Positions 44,932 to 52,604 of a stretch of DNA of 64,000 bases are shown here, piece by piece. How positions within the stretch are numbered: position 1 is the first letter of the stretch; every line of letters begins with the position of its first letter. The position numbers and the translations under genes were made by a program. A model generated the notes under the pieces. It was not told where the DNA came from and made no database searches. It was given only the letters and a program-made list of their open reading frames with translations. This stretch comes from WLWS01 sp965243105 (lineage in GTDB: Bacteria > Pseudomonadota > Gammaproteobacteria > Eutrophobiales > Eutrophobiaceae), in the NCBI GenBank assembly GCA_965243105.1, contig CBDEUC010000003.1, positions 2,666,001-2,730,000 of the forward strand. Direction: 5' to 3'.

Positions 44932-45804
44932 ATGGCTGACCGACTCGACATTGATATGCTGCGCACGCTCAAGGCTGTTCATGACCACGGGGGTGTTACA
45001 CGGGCGGCAGAATACCTGTCGCTATCCCAATCAGCAGTGAGCCACAAGATAAGGCGTTTCGAAGACGGTATCGGTTGCCAGTTACTGAGGCGAAAGCCAG
45101 GCCAGGAATTACTCACCAGTGATGGAAAGCACCTCGTGTCCTATGCTGAAAAAATTATTTCAATTCACGATGAGGCCCTGCTTGGAATTAACAAACCCAC
45201 CTTCAAGGGCCAGGTTCGCCTGGGCATCACCGAGGAACTGGTCACAGCGGGCCTGGCCAGGGTACTGGGACGCTTTGCTCGAGTTTATCCCGGCGTGCGG
45301 GTAAGGACCCTGGTTGAACAAAGCATGGTACTGGATGACTTACTTGGAAAATCAAAAATTGATATGTCGGTCATGCAGGTTTTCAGGCACGAGGTGAAGG
45401 ATGATGACCAGCTACTGATGGATGATAAGCTGGCCTGGGTTAAATCCATCGACTATGAATTACCGCTCGGTGAAAAAATTCCCTTTATCGCGTTTGATCA
45501 GAATTGTTTTTATCGTCGCTGGGCGGTTAAAGAGCTGGCAGGTTCAGGAGTCAAGCTGGATGTGGTGCTTGAATGCGCCAGTAATGAAGGTGTGTGCAGC
45601 GCAATTTTAGCGGGGCTGGGTGTAGCGCTGATGGCTGAGCGTCATATTCGACCTGGCATGGAAAAACTCGATATTGCCAGTGCTCCCGGCATCGTTTTTG
45701 TTATTCGAACGGGCAAAGAGAAGCCGGGAGATCACCTGCTGGCATTGCGCGAGGAAATTATTAAGACATTCCACGACAGGACAAAGAAGATCCAGTCGGT
45801 GTGA
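44932..45804 (+). CDS. LysR family transcriptional regulator
   Basis: ATG 44932 is chosen over 44905 because the LysR domain starts at once (DRLDIDMLRTLKAVHDHGGVTRAAEYLSLSQSAVSHKIRRFE). The protein has about 290 residues. The effector domain follows, with GQVRLGITEELV at its start, as in the 5-10 kDa subgroup that controls catabolic genes. It is divergent from the Asp-nucleophile hydrolase and probably regulates it and itself. Confidence 0.9.
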   Translation: MADRLDIDMLRTLKAVHDHGGVTRAAEYLSLSQSAVSHKIRRFEDGIGCQLLRRKPGQELLTSDGKHLVSYAEKIISIHDEALLGINKPTFKGQVRLGITEELVTAGLARVLGRFARVYPGVRVRTLVEQSMVLDDLLGKSKIDMSVMQVFRHEVKDDDQLLMDDKLAWVKSIDYELPLGEKIPFIAFDQNCFYRRWAVKELAGSGVKLDVVLECASNEGVCSAILAGLGVALMAERHIRPGMEKLDIASAPGIVFVIRTGKEKPGDHLLALREEIIKTFHDRTKKIQSV

Positions 45805-46014
45805 GCGTCCCGAAAATGATAATCCTTGCATGAATATTAAGTGGTGTGGGGAGTGACAGGTCGGAACGATGATTTGACCAGCGCTCGGAACCGTATACCT
45901 TTTTCTAAAACACCTGGTTCAGCCCGGGATTGTGCTGTATCAATGGGTTTCCATCTTCTTTTGTCGGTCGTTCGTGTTAATATGCGCCCCCTGTTACCCC
46001 ATAGTTAAAGGATC

Positions 46015-47070
46015 ATGACAAGCAGAACAGACGATCTTCGCATATCGGAGATGATGGAACTCATCTCTCCCGAAGCGCTTATTGGTGATCTACCAGTTTC
46101 GGAAGCGGCAAGCGACACGGTGAGTCGCGCCAGGACTGCTATTCACGATATTCTCGCTGGTGACGATGAGCGAATGCTCGTAGTTGCAGGGCCATGCTCT
46201 ATCCATGACCCTGAGGCAGCAAGGGAGTATGCCGGAAGATTGAAAACAATTTCCAGTGAACTTGCTGAAGACCTGTTTATCGTCATGCGGGTTTATTTTG
46301 AAAAGCCCAGAACGACCGTAGGGTGGAAAGGCTTGATCAACGATCCTGATCTCGATGACACTTTTCAGATTAACAAGGGGCTTCACCTTGCACGTTCACT
46401 ATTACTGGACCTGGGTGAAATGGGGGTCCCGTGCGGCACTGAGTATCTTGACCTGATCAGTCCCCAGTATATTGCTGATCTTATTTCCTGGGGGGCAATT
46501 GGTGCTCGAACTACTGAAAGCCAGACACATAGAGAACTGGCTTCCGGTCTCTCCTGCCCGGTAGGTTTCAAGAACGCAACGGATGGCGATATCCAGGTCG
46601 CAGTGGATGCCATCGGTTCAGCGACAAAACCTCATCACTTTCTTTCAGTGACCAAGGGAGGTCAGTCGGCGATCTTTAAAACCGCTGGAAATCGCGACTG
46701 CCATGTCATCCTGAGGGGCGGCAACAAGCACCCTAACTACGACATGTTCTCTGCCGAAGATGCGGCAGAACTGCTGACGAAGGCGGGACTACCAGCGCGC
46801 ATCATGATTGATGCCAGTCATGCCAACAGCCGAAAAATACCGGCAAGGCAGATTCACGTGGCACACGATATTGCCACCCAGGTTGCTCGAGGCAACAAGG
46901 ACATTTTCGGTATCATGATAGAAAGCCACCTTGTCGAGGGACGCCAGGATGTGGTTAAAGGAAAGCCATTAACGTATGGACAGAGCATTACGGATGCCTG
47001 CATCAATTGGGAAGATACCGAAGTTGTTCTGAGGGACCTGGCCAATGCTTCGCGTAAGCGAAGAACATAG
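46015..47070 (+). CDS. aroG: 3-deoxy-7-phosphoheptulonate (DAHP) synthase, class I AroG type
   Basis: The 351-residue enzyme condenses phosphoenolpyruvate and erythrose 4-phosphate, the first step of aromatic amino acid synthesis. The N-terminus (RTDDLRISEMMELISPEALI) and motifs GPCSIHD, KPRTTVGWKGLINDPD, GARTTESQTHRELASGLS, and DASHANS are those of class Ia feedback-inhibited enzymes, closest by eye to the E. coli Phe-sensitive AroG. AAGGA precedes ATG 46015. It stands alone, with no other aro gene near. The allosteric effector (Phe, Tyr or Trp) cannot be told by eye. Confidence 0.94.
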   Translation: MTSRTDDLRISEMMELISPEALIGDLPVSEAASDTVSRARTAIHDILAGDDERMLVVAGPCSIHDPEAAREYAGRLKTISSELAEDLFIVMRVYFEKPRTTVGWKGLINDPDLDDTFQINKGLHLARSLLLDLGEMGVPCGTEYLDLISPQYIADLISWGAIGARTTESQTHRELASGLSCPVGFKNATDGDIQVAVDAIGSATKPHHFLSVTKGGQSAIFKTAGNRDCHVILRGGNKHPNYDMFSAEDAAELLTKAGLPARIMIDASHANSRKIPARQIHVAHDIATQVARGNKDIFGIMIESHLVEGRQDVVKGKPLTYGQSITDACINWEDTEVVLRDLANASRKRRT

Positions 47071-47135
47071 TATTCAAAGAACGAATTGGTTTCGCCCTTT
47101 ATCGGGACCCAATGAGCAATCTGATTCAGGACGCG

Positions 47136-47600
47136 TTATTCGGAGACTGGAACCGCGACAGATATGTGGTCTTCTGTGCCCACCGCTTCAGTGGTATGGC
47201 CTTTACCCGTGACATCCTCGAGTAATACGACGCTACCCGGTTCAAAACGACGTTTTTCTCCATCGGTCACGCCCACTTCTACGGTTCCCTGCAGGATAAA
47301 CATGAATTGCCGTCTCGGGGCAGGGTGCCAGTCTTCAAAGACACCTTTTTGAATATGGACCAGGGTAGCACCTTTCCCGTTTAGCATGTGATGAACACCC
47401 ATCGGTGGCGCGGGTGGCGAGTACTCTTCGATAGAAAAATCAATCGACCCTTCTGCAAAGTGCGAGACACCAGCAGAGTCAGTGTAAAGCCTGGTGTAGC
47501 TAAGTGATGGCACATCCACCGGACTGTCAGCAATAAGATAGAGCGGAAGAAGCAGCAAATAAAAGAAGGTTGCCAAGTGGGAATAATTGACGCGATTCAT
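47136..47600 (-). CDS. Exported cupin-domain protein
   Basis: ATG 47600 with GGAG upstream is used. The 154-residue protein has an N-terminal hydrophobic segment (ATFFYLLLLPLYLIADS) and one cupin domain: HHMLNGKGATLVHIQKGVFEDWHPAPRRQFMFILQGTVEVG with His residues for a metal, then FEPGSVVLLEDVTGKGHTT. Its substrate is unknown; other periplasmic cupins lie at 54585 and 62426. It is convergent with aroG. Confidence 0.8.
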   Translation of the reverse strand: MNRVNYSHLATFFYLLLLPLYLIADSPVDVPSLSYTRLYTDSAGVSHFAEGSIDFSIEEYSPPAPPMGVHHMLNGKGATLVHIQKGVFEDWHPAPRRQFMFILQGTVEVGVTDGEKRRFEPGSVVLLEDVTGKGHTTEAVGTEDHISVAVPVSE

Positions 47601-47831
47601 CGATCTGGTCTCCATTGCGACGATGGTACGGTGACTCACAATCGCCTGCGGTGGTTGGAAATTTTGTCATATTTCAAGTGTACAACTCTTTTGAACGTGG
47701 TGGAAACGCGCTTTTGTAAATGGTGCTGGGTGCGTGCAGTTTTATGGGTAAGTCCAGGGCGAATAAGATAAGCCCGGTGATTTTCCAATCCTCTTACAAA
47801 ATGAATATAGGTTACCTGTTGGAAGTGAGCA

Positions 47832-48557
47832 TCAAAGTGACACGTAGATTTGCCTCTCAAAGTCCTGCTGGGTTTCCCTGAAGTTATGTGAATAGTAGGC
47901 ATTAAATTTTTTCAGCTGGTTCTTTGAGATACTGATTGGATCTTTAAATACCACCCATCTCACGCCCTCGGTACATGGCGGGGTGGTCAACGATCCGTCA
48001 TAGTAATAGTGCGCCTTGTCTTCAGGTAAGAGGTTTTCAAGGTGAATCTCTGTATGAAGCTCCTCGCCTATATGGGGGATCTTGTCAAAAAAGTGATGGT
48101 CCTGGTCCTGCATTGAAACATCCATAAGAAGACCAAGGACAGCCAGCTCGCCTCTTTTGTCCCTGTGAACAAGGTGCATTTCCGCGGGGTAATGAGCGCC
48201 ATCAACCGTGTGCTCGCTATCCGCATGGAAGTGAAACTGGACAAGCTCATACTTGTGCTCTTCAATGTACAGGTAATTTGGTTCTTCCATGTCGAACTCT
48301 ATGGTATGAGAGTTATTAATTATTTTTGTTGGAGTGGGGTGATAGAACACCCTTAGCTGGTGCTCTTTCGCAGTCGCAATATCCGGATGTATATCAAGTG
48401 GCGACTGGTTTCTTCCCTTCTCACATGTGCCAAAGTGAGTGGAAAGTTCAGCCCAGTGTTCGGGTGATTCGTGGCCATCATAACTCCAGTGAACGTTCTT
48501 GGGATCGGAACAACTACTACAAAATACAAGCAGGCAAAGCAGGGCTGGATATTTCAT
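47832..48557 (-). CDS. Alpha-class carbonic anhydrase, lipoprotein
   Basis: ATG 48557 is used; an ATG at 48569 is also possible. A lipoprotein signal ends CSSC (lipid Cys16 likely). The mature part is an alpha-carbonic anhydrase: CEKGRNQSPLDI, zinc ligands His109, His111 (QFHFH) and His128 (AEMHLVH), and the SLTTPPCTEGVRW signature. It hydrates CO2 at the outer face of a membrane. The likely disulfide Cys pair (GTCEKG and PPCTEG) is present. Confidence 0.93.
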   Translation of the reverse strand: MKYPALLCLLVFCSSCSDPKNVHWSYDGHESPEHWAELSTHFGTCEKGRNQSPLDIHPDIATAKEHQLRVFYHPTPTKIINNSHTIEFDMEEPNYLYIEEHKYELVQFHFHADSEHTVDGAHYPAEMHLVHRDKRGELAVLGLLMDVSMQDQDHHFFDKIPHIGEELHTEIHLENLLPEDKAHYYYDGSLTTPPCTEGVRWVVFKDPISISKNQLKKFNAYYSHNFRETQQDFERQIYVSL

Positions 48558-48731
48558 ATTGATTCTCATCGTTCGCAAAATCCCACGACAAAGAGCTGTC
48601 GGGGATAAGCATAATTTGTCGTAGATAAATTTCCCGGGTAGCGAAGCTACTTCGCATAGTTAGGGTAACGGCAGAAACAATGATTTCTTTAAAGCAAAAA
48701 TGCAGGTGGGATCCCGAAATATCCCTGGGGT

Positions 48732-50381
48732 TTAATGACCGCGAAAGGCAGCACAAAGGGTACGGAATCCATCGGAAACATCATAGGCATCTATATGGAC
48801 TTCAATCAACACCAGCTTGTCGCCGGCGCTGGCTGAAGCCTGTTCCAGTGCCATTTCCAGTTCGCCCTCTGTTCGAACCTCTATGCCAATACCACCGCCA
48901 AAGGTCTCCGGTAACTTGTGATACTGCCACTGGGGAATATCGTTAAATTCGCCATCGTGGATAAAGCGTTCAGCGGTGTATCCCTGGTTATTGATGACGA
49001 TTACGATGGGTGACATGCCGTATCGAATCATGCTGGATAGTTCCTGGGCGGTCATCTGGAATGAACCGTCTCCTTCCACGGCAATCACGCGCTGCTTGTC
49101 CGCGGCGGCGAAACATGCGCCAAGTGCCGCCCCGAACCCCATGCCAATGGATGCCCAGTAATTGGATGCAATAAATTCTGTTTTTTCGGGAAATTGTGTA
49201 TGTGCCAGGTTAAAGGCACAGCTGGCGTCTGCCAGCACAATGTCATTGGGACGAAAGAAATCCGCAAGCCGGTCGTAAAAACGCTGGCTTGTCACGGCGG
49301 CGTGGGGTTCAACCTCGTAATCCCTGCCGGGCCTGTGCATGAATGACTGCACAGGCCTGCTCGTGTCATTCATCAAGTTAGCCGGTAGTCCTGTCGCGAG
49401 TCCATCAATGACATCAACGATTGATATATTCTCAAAACTACCCTCTGACATTTCAAGCCTGTTGTTCCAGGCGGTCACGGTCTGTTCTCCTGATAGTTTC
49501 GCGGTAAAGCCACCAAGATTGAGATCGGAAGGTACCGCTCCCAGGTAGACCACGGTATCCGCTTCCTCAACATAGGTCCTGACATCTTCCTGGCTTGCCG
49601 CACCCTGGTATGAACCCAGGCACTGGGGCAGGTGTTCAAGAAACTCTGCTTTTCCGACAAACATTGAAGCTGCTGCAATACCGGTTTTCTCCAGTAACTC
49701 AACAAGCCTGTGCTGTAACTGCCAGCGATGAATCTCATGTCCGGGCAGGATAACTGTGCGCGAACTTTGCGTGATTCGATCAATCAGCACAGACAGGGCC
49801 TGGGTCGTTGCTTCGTCGTTTGTGCCGGTGGAGCTTGCCTTTATGCCGGGCTGATCTGCCGCGATATCCAGCAGCTGTATATCCCGTGGTACCTCGAGGA
49901 ACACGGGTTTTTTTCTGCTGATGCAAATATCCAGCGCCCGGTCTATTTCCGTGATAACAGTGCCCGGGTTATCAAGCAGTACAGCATGTTCACATACCTG
50001 TTCAAATACCTTGATAGAAGCACCATAGTTATCAGTCAGCATGTGGTGCAGAACCGGGTTTGGACTGGCCCTGTATGCGCTGGTTGGTGGGCCGCCCGAA
50101 ATTACCACGAGTGGCACGTCTTCGGCATGGGCGCCGGCGATAGCGTTGACGACACTGAACGATCCAGGTCCATAAGTCACGACGGCGACGCCGATACCTT
50201 TCAGTCGGGCATAACCATCAGCGGCATAGCCTGCATTGAGTTCGTTACAGGTGGCAATATGAGTTATATCGCTCGCCGACAGGCATTCGAAAAACGGCAG
50301 GATAAAATCACCCGGTACGCCAAAGGCATGATCTGCGCCCAATGACTTCAATCGCTTTAGAAGATATTCGCAAACATTCAT
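48732..50381 (-). CDS. Thiamine-diphosphate-dependent 2-oxoacid decarboxylase (PDC/indolepyruvate decarboxylase family)
   Basis: ATG 50381 is preferred (AGAGG upstream), giving 549 residues, the normal length. The Glu47 that activates thiamine lies in CNELNAGYAADGYAR; the paired His112-His113 (NPVLHHML), typical of pyruvate and indolepyruvate decarboxylases, are present; the ThDP/Mg motif GDGSFQMTAQEL...INNQGYT is in the C-terminal domain. It makes an aldehyde from a 2-oxoacid, probably aromatic or branched. A palindrome related to one before the marR gene lies 34-60 bp upstream, so MarR control is likely. Confidence 0.9.
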   Translation of the reverse strand: MNVCEYLLKRLKSLGADHAFGVPGDFILPFFECLSASDITHIATCNELNAGYAADGYARLKGIGVAVVTYGPGSFSVVNAIAGAHAEDVPLVVISGGPPTSAYRASPNPVLHHMLTDNYGASIKVFEQVCEHAVLLDNPGTVITEIDRALDICISRKKPVFLEVPRDIQLLDIAADQPGIKASSTGTNDEATTQALSVLIDRITQSSRTVILPGHEIHRWQLQHRLVELLEKTGIAAASMFVGKAEFLEHLPQCLGSYQGAASQEDVRTYVEEADTVVYLGAVPSDLNLGGFTAKLSGEQTVTAWNNRLEMSEGSFENISIVDVIDGLATGLPANLMNDTSRPVQSFMHRPGRDYEVEPHAAVTSQRFYDRLADFFRPNDIVLADASCAFNLAHTQFPEKTEFIASNYWASIGMGFGAALGACFAAADKQRVIAVEGDGSFQMTAQELSSMIRYGMSPIVIVINNQGYTAERFIHDGEFNDIPQWQYHKLPETFGGGIGIEVRTEGELEMALEQASASAGDKLVLIEVHIDAYDVSDGFRTLCAAFRGH

Positions 50382-50414
50382 GGTTTTACCTCTGGGCATG
50401 ATATATGGAAACAA

Positions 50415-50440
50415 TAAATACTCTCATATAAGAGTAATTA
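50415..50440. promoter_or_regulatory. Candidate MarR operator and promoter of the decarboxylase gene
   Basis: The inverted repeat TACTCT-N6-AGAGTA (50419-50436), extended by AT pairs with one mismatch, sits where the -10 element should be on the minus strand; a TTGACT -35 lies 17 bp upstream (50454-50459). The left half CTCTCAT is identical to that of the palindrome at 50982-51003. Confidence 0.5.
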
Positions 50441-50476
50441 TTTGCTGTGATGAAGTCAAGAACTGGCAGCCAGGTG

Positions 50477-50956
50477 CTAAGCTTCCAGCATGTCTTTTAC
50501 ATGTAGGCGCAGTTTTTTCATGGCCTTATGAAAAGAGCTTAATTCACTTTTTGTTAGTATTTTTTCAATCGAGTCATCAGAAACGCTGTCTCGCTTGATG
50601 ACCTGGTCGTGGAGCTTTCTGCCTTCTGAGGATAAAGAGACATTGGTTTGGCGTTTATCACGGGGGTCGACAGCCAGCTTTACAAGCCTGGCATTTTTGA
50701 GCCGCGTTATCGCACGACCGGTAGTCGTCTTGTCGAGTCCAAACAGGTTAATAACATCCGCTGCGCATATGGAGCCATAAATAAAGGCGAGTCGCAGGAT
50801 TCGCCATTCGTTAACGGTCAATTTCGTACCATCAAGCGTGTTTTTCATGGTATTGAGACTGACCAGGTTAGCGAGGGCAATAATAGAGTAGGAAACATGG
50901 GAATCGTAAAACTCGTTTTCCAGATCGCGAATATTTGATTTGACTTTTTTCTTCAT
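50477..50956 (-). CDS. MarR family transcriptional regulator
   Basis: The 159-residue protein has a MarR winged helix: LTVNEWRILRLAFIYGSICAADVINLFGLDKTTTGRAITRLKNARLV with the wing DPRDKRQTNVSLSSEGRKL. It lies between the decarboxylase and aminotransferase genes on the same strand. Palindromic sites 26 bp before its own start and before the decarboxylase suggest autorepression and repression of the decarboxylase. The ligand is unknown, perhaps an amine or aldehyde. Confidence 0.9.
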   Translation of the reverse strand: MKKKVKSNIRDLENEFYDSHVSYSIIALANLVSLNTMKNTLDGTKLTVNEWRILRLAFIYGSICAADVINLFGLDKTTTGRAITRLKNARLVKLAVDPRDKRQTNVSLSSEGRKLHDQVIKRDSVSDDSIEKILTKSELSSFHKAMKKLRLHVKDMLEA

Positions 50957-50981
50957 GGGAAATTTTGTTAAACCTGGTCAC

Positions 50982-51003
50982 TATGCTCTCATAAGAGAGC
51001 ATA
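50982..51003. promoter_or_regulatory. Candidate MarR operator upstream of the marR gene
   Basis: A perfect inverted repeat with 9-bp arms, TATGCTCTC-ATAA-GAGAGCATA, lies 26 bp before the MarR start. The right arm overlaps a possible minus-strand -10 (TATGCT) with TTGTTC 16 bp upstream of it. The stop of the aminotransferase gene is 74 bp away. Confidence 0.55.
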
Positions 51004-51076
51004 TCACCAGGACAAAGAAGAACAAGAGGTGAAAAACGAATCGAGGGTTACGGTAAGACTAAAATATTATCCGGAA

Positions 51077-52453
51077 CTAGAGTTGTTTTTGGAACTCATC
51101 CAGTGCCATGTGAAATTTCTCGATGAGGAAATCGATTTCTTCATTATTGATAACAAGCGGTGGCATTACTGCAATGGTTGACAGGATCGGACGCACGATA
51201 ATGCCATGTTTCATGGCGATATTTCGAAACTCTTCACAGATGACTTCTACCTGGTGCATGTCTTCAGACACAGGTTCCATTGTCTGGTTGTTTTTCACCA
51301 GTTCCACCGCGCCAATCATTCCCAGGCTTCTAACTTCACCGACCAGGGGATGACCCGCAAGAGACTGCATTGCCTCGGCGAAATAAGGGCCGGTTTCCTT
51401 GCTGACTCTTTCTACAATATTTTCTCCTTCAAGAATACGTATGTTTTCCAGGGCCACGGCGCAGCACACCGGGTGACCGGAGTAAGTGAAGCCATGGAAA
51501 AATTCTCCCCCCTTTTCAATGAGCGTGTTGGCGACCCTGTCATTGACCATGACGGCAGATAGCGGGACATAACCGGATGTAACTCCCTTCGCGAGGCACA
51601 TCAGGTCTATATTTTCGATACCAAGACTGTCGCTGCCAAACCACTGCCCGGTCCTGCCAAATCCACATATCACTTCATCTACCACCAGCAAAACATCGTA
51701 CTTCTTGCAGATCCGCTGGATTTCAGCAAAGTAATTCTTCGGTGGAATCTTTGCTCCACCCGCACCCTGTACGGGCTCAGCAAAAAAGGCGGCGACCTTA
51801 TCAGCACCTATCCCCACGATCTTCTCTTCCAGCCATGCGGCAGATACAAGGCCGAACTCTTCTTCGCTCATGTCGCGGCCGTACTGGAACTGGTAGGGAC
51901 ACTGGATGTGTTCAATGTTTCCAACGACGGCAGCCTGCTCGTGCATCCACGGCATGCCGGAAAGTGCGCCGGCGGCCACCGTGCTACCGTGGTAGGACAT
52001 TTCCCGCGTGATGACGGTTTGCTTCTCCGGTTTACCTTCCAGGGTCCAGAAATATCTCACCATGCGCAGGGCCGTATCATTTGCCTCGGAGCCGGAATTG
52101 GCATAGAAAACCTGGTTTAACCCGGCCGGGGTAATCTCTATCAACTTCTCAGCCAGGGTAATAGCCGGCTTGTTGGTCGCTTTAAAGAAACTGTTAAAGT
52201 AACTGAGCTGGTCAATTTGCCCCGCGGCGGCATTTCCAAGTTCGCTCCTGCCATAGCCGATATTGACGCAGGCCAGTCCGGCGAGCCCATCCAGGTACCT
52301 GTTATCATCACTATCCCAGACAAAACAGCCTTTGCCCCTTGTTATGACGCGTGCTTTTTCTTCACTCAGCGCCTTGTAGTCGGTAAAGGGATGCAGGTAG
52401 TTATCTATGTCGGCCTGTTGCCATTCCTGTGTTGTTCTTTCTATATCAGTCAT
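51077..52453 (-). CDS. Class III omega-aminotransferase, putrescine-pyruvate transaminase (SpuC)-like
   Basis: The 458-residue PLP enzyme follows the pattern of SpuC-type polyamine:pyruvate transaminases: NYLHPFTDYKALSEE, GYGRSELGNAA, YANSGSEANDTALRMVRYFW, REMSYHGSTVA, FFAEPVQGAGG, VVDEVICGFGRTGQWFGSD and LAKGVTSGY with the PLP Lys. It would move the amino group from a diamine or omega-amino acid to pyruvate. It is divergent from a spermidine-dehydrogenase-like gene, which supports an amine catabolic role. Exact substrate is inference. Confidence 0.9.
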   Translation of the reverse strand: MTDIERTTQEWQQADIDNYLHPFTDYKALSEEKARVITRGKGCFVWDSDDNRYLDGLAGLACVNIGYGRSELGNAAAGQIDQLSYFNSFFKATNKPAITLAEKLIEITPAGLNQVFYANSGSEANDTALRMVRYFWTLEGKPEKQTVITREMSYHGSTVAAGALSGMPWMHEQAAVVGNIEHIQCPYQFQYGRDMSEEEFGLVSAAWLEEKIVGIGADKVAAFFAEPVQGAGGAKIPPKNYFAEIQRICKKYDVLLVVDEVICGFGRTGQWFGSDSLGIENIDLMCLAKGVTSGYVPLSAVMVNDRVANTLIEKGGEFFHGFTYSGHPVCCAVALENIRILEGENIVERVSKETGPYFAEAMQSLAGHPLVGEVRSLGMIGAVELVKNNQTMEPVSEDMHQVEVICEEFRNIAMKHGIIVRPILSTIAVMPPLVINNEEIDFLIEKFHMALDEFQKQL

Positions 52454-52550
52454 TTATTTGCGCAATTAATTTCAGTCAAGGTAAAAAGATATTAACAGCA
52501 ATCCAGATTTTTTTGTGGTTTATCACCTAGCTTGCCTATTTTAGCCTTAT

Positions 52551-52604
52551 TTGACTTTGCCATCTTGAAAGCTATAATTTTATCAGTCACTTGACTGGTA
52601 AAAT
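52551..52604 (+). promoter_or_regulatory. Near-consensus sigma-70 promoter overlapped by a TetR-type operator
   Basis: TTGACT (52551-52556) and TATAAT (52573-52578) are 16 bp apart. An inverted repeat with 13-bp arms and a 2-bp centre (52577-52589 and 52592-52604, one mismatch) covers the -10 edge and the start point and ends directly at the GTG start of the flavoprotein gene. Binding there would block transcription. The TetR gene at the end of the same operon is the natural candidate repressor. Confidence 0.65.

Noticed and set aside
47048..47063. Hairpin CTTCGC-GTAA-GCGAAG as aroG terminator
   Set aside because: It lies inside the last codons of aroG and has no T-tract after it.
49728..50345. 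Plus-strand ORF of 205 codons
   Set aside because: It is antisense to the thiamine-dependent decarboxylase; the real gene has all the expected catalytic motifs.
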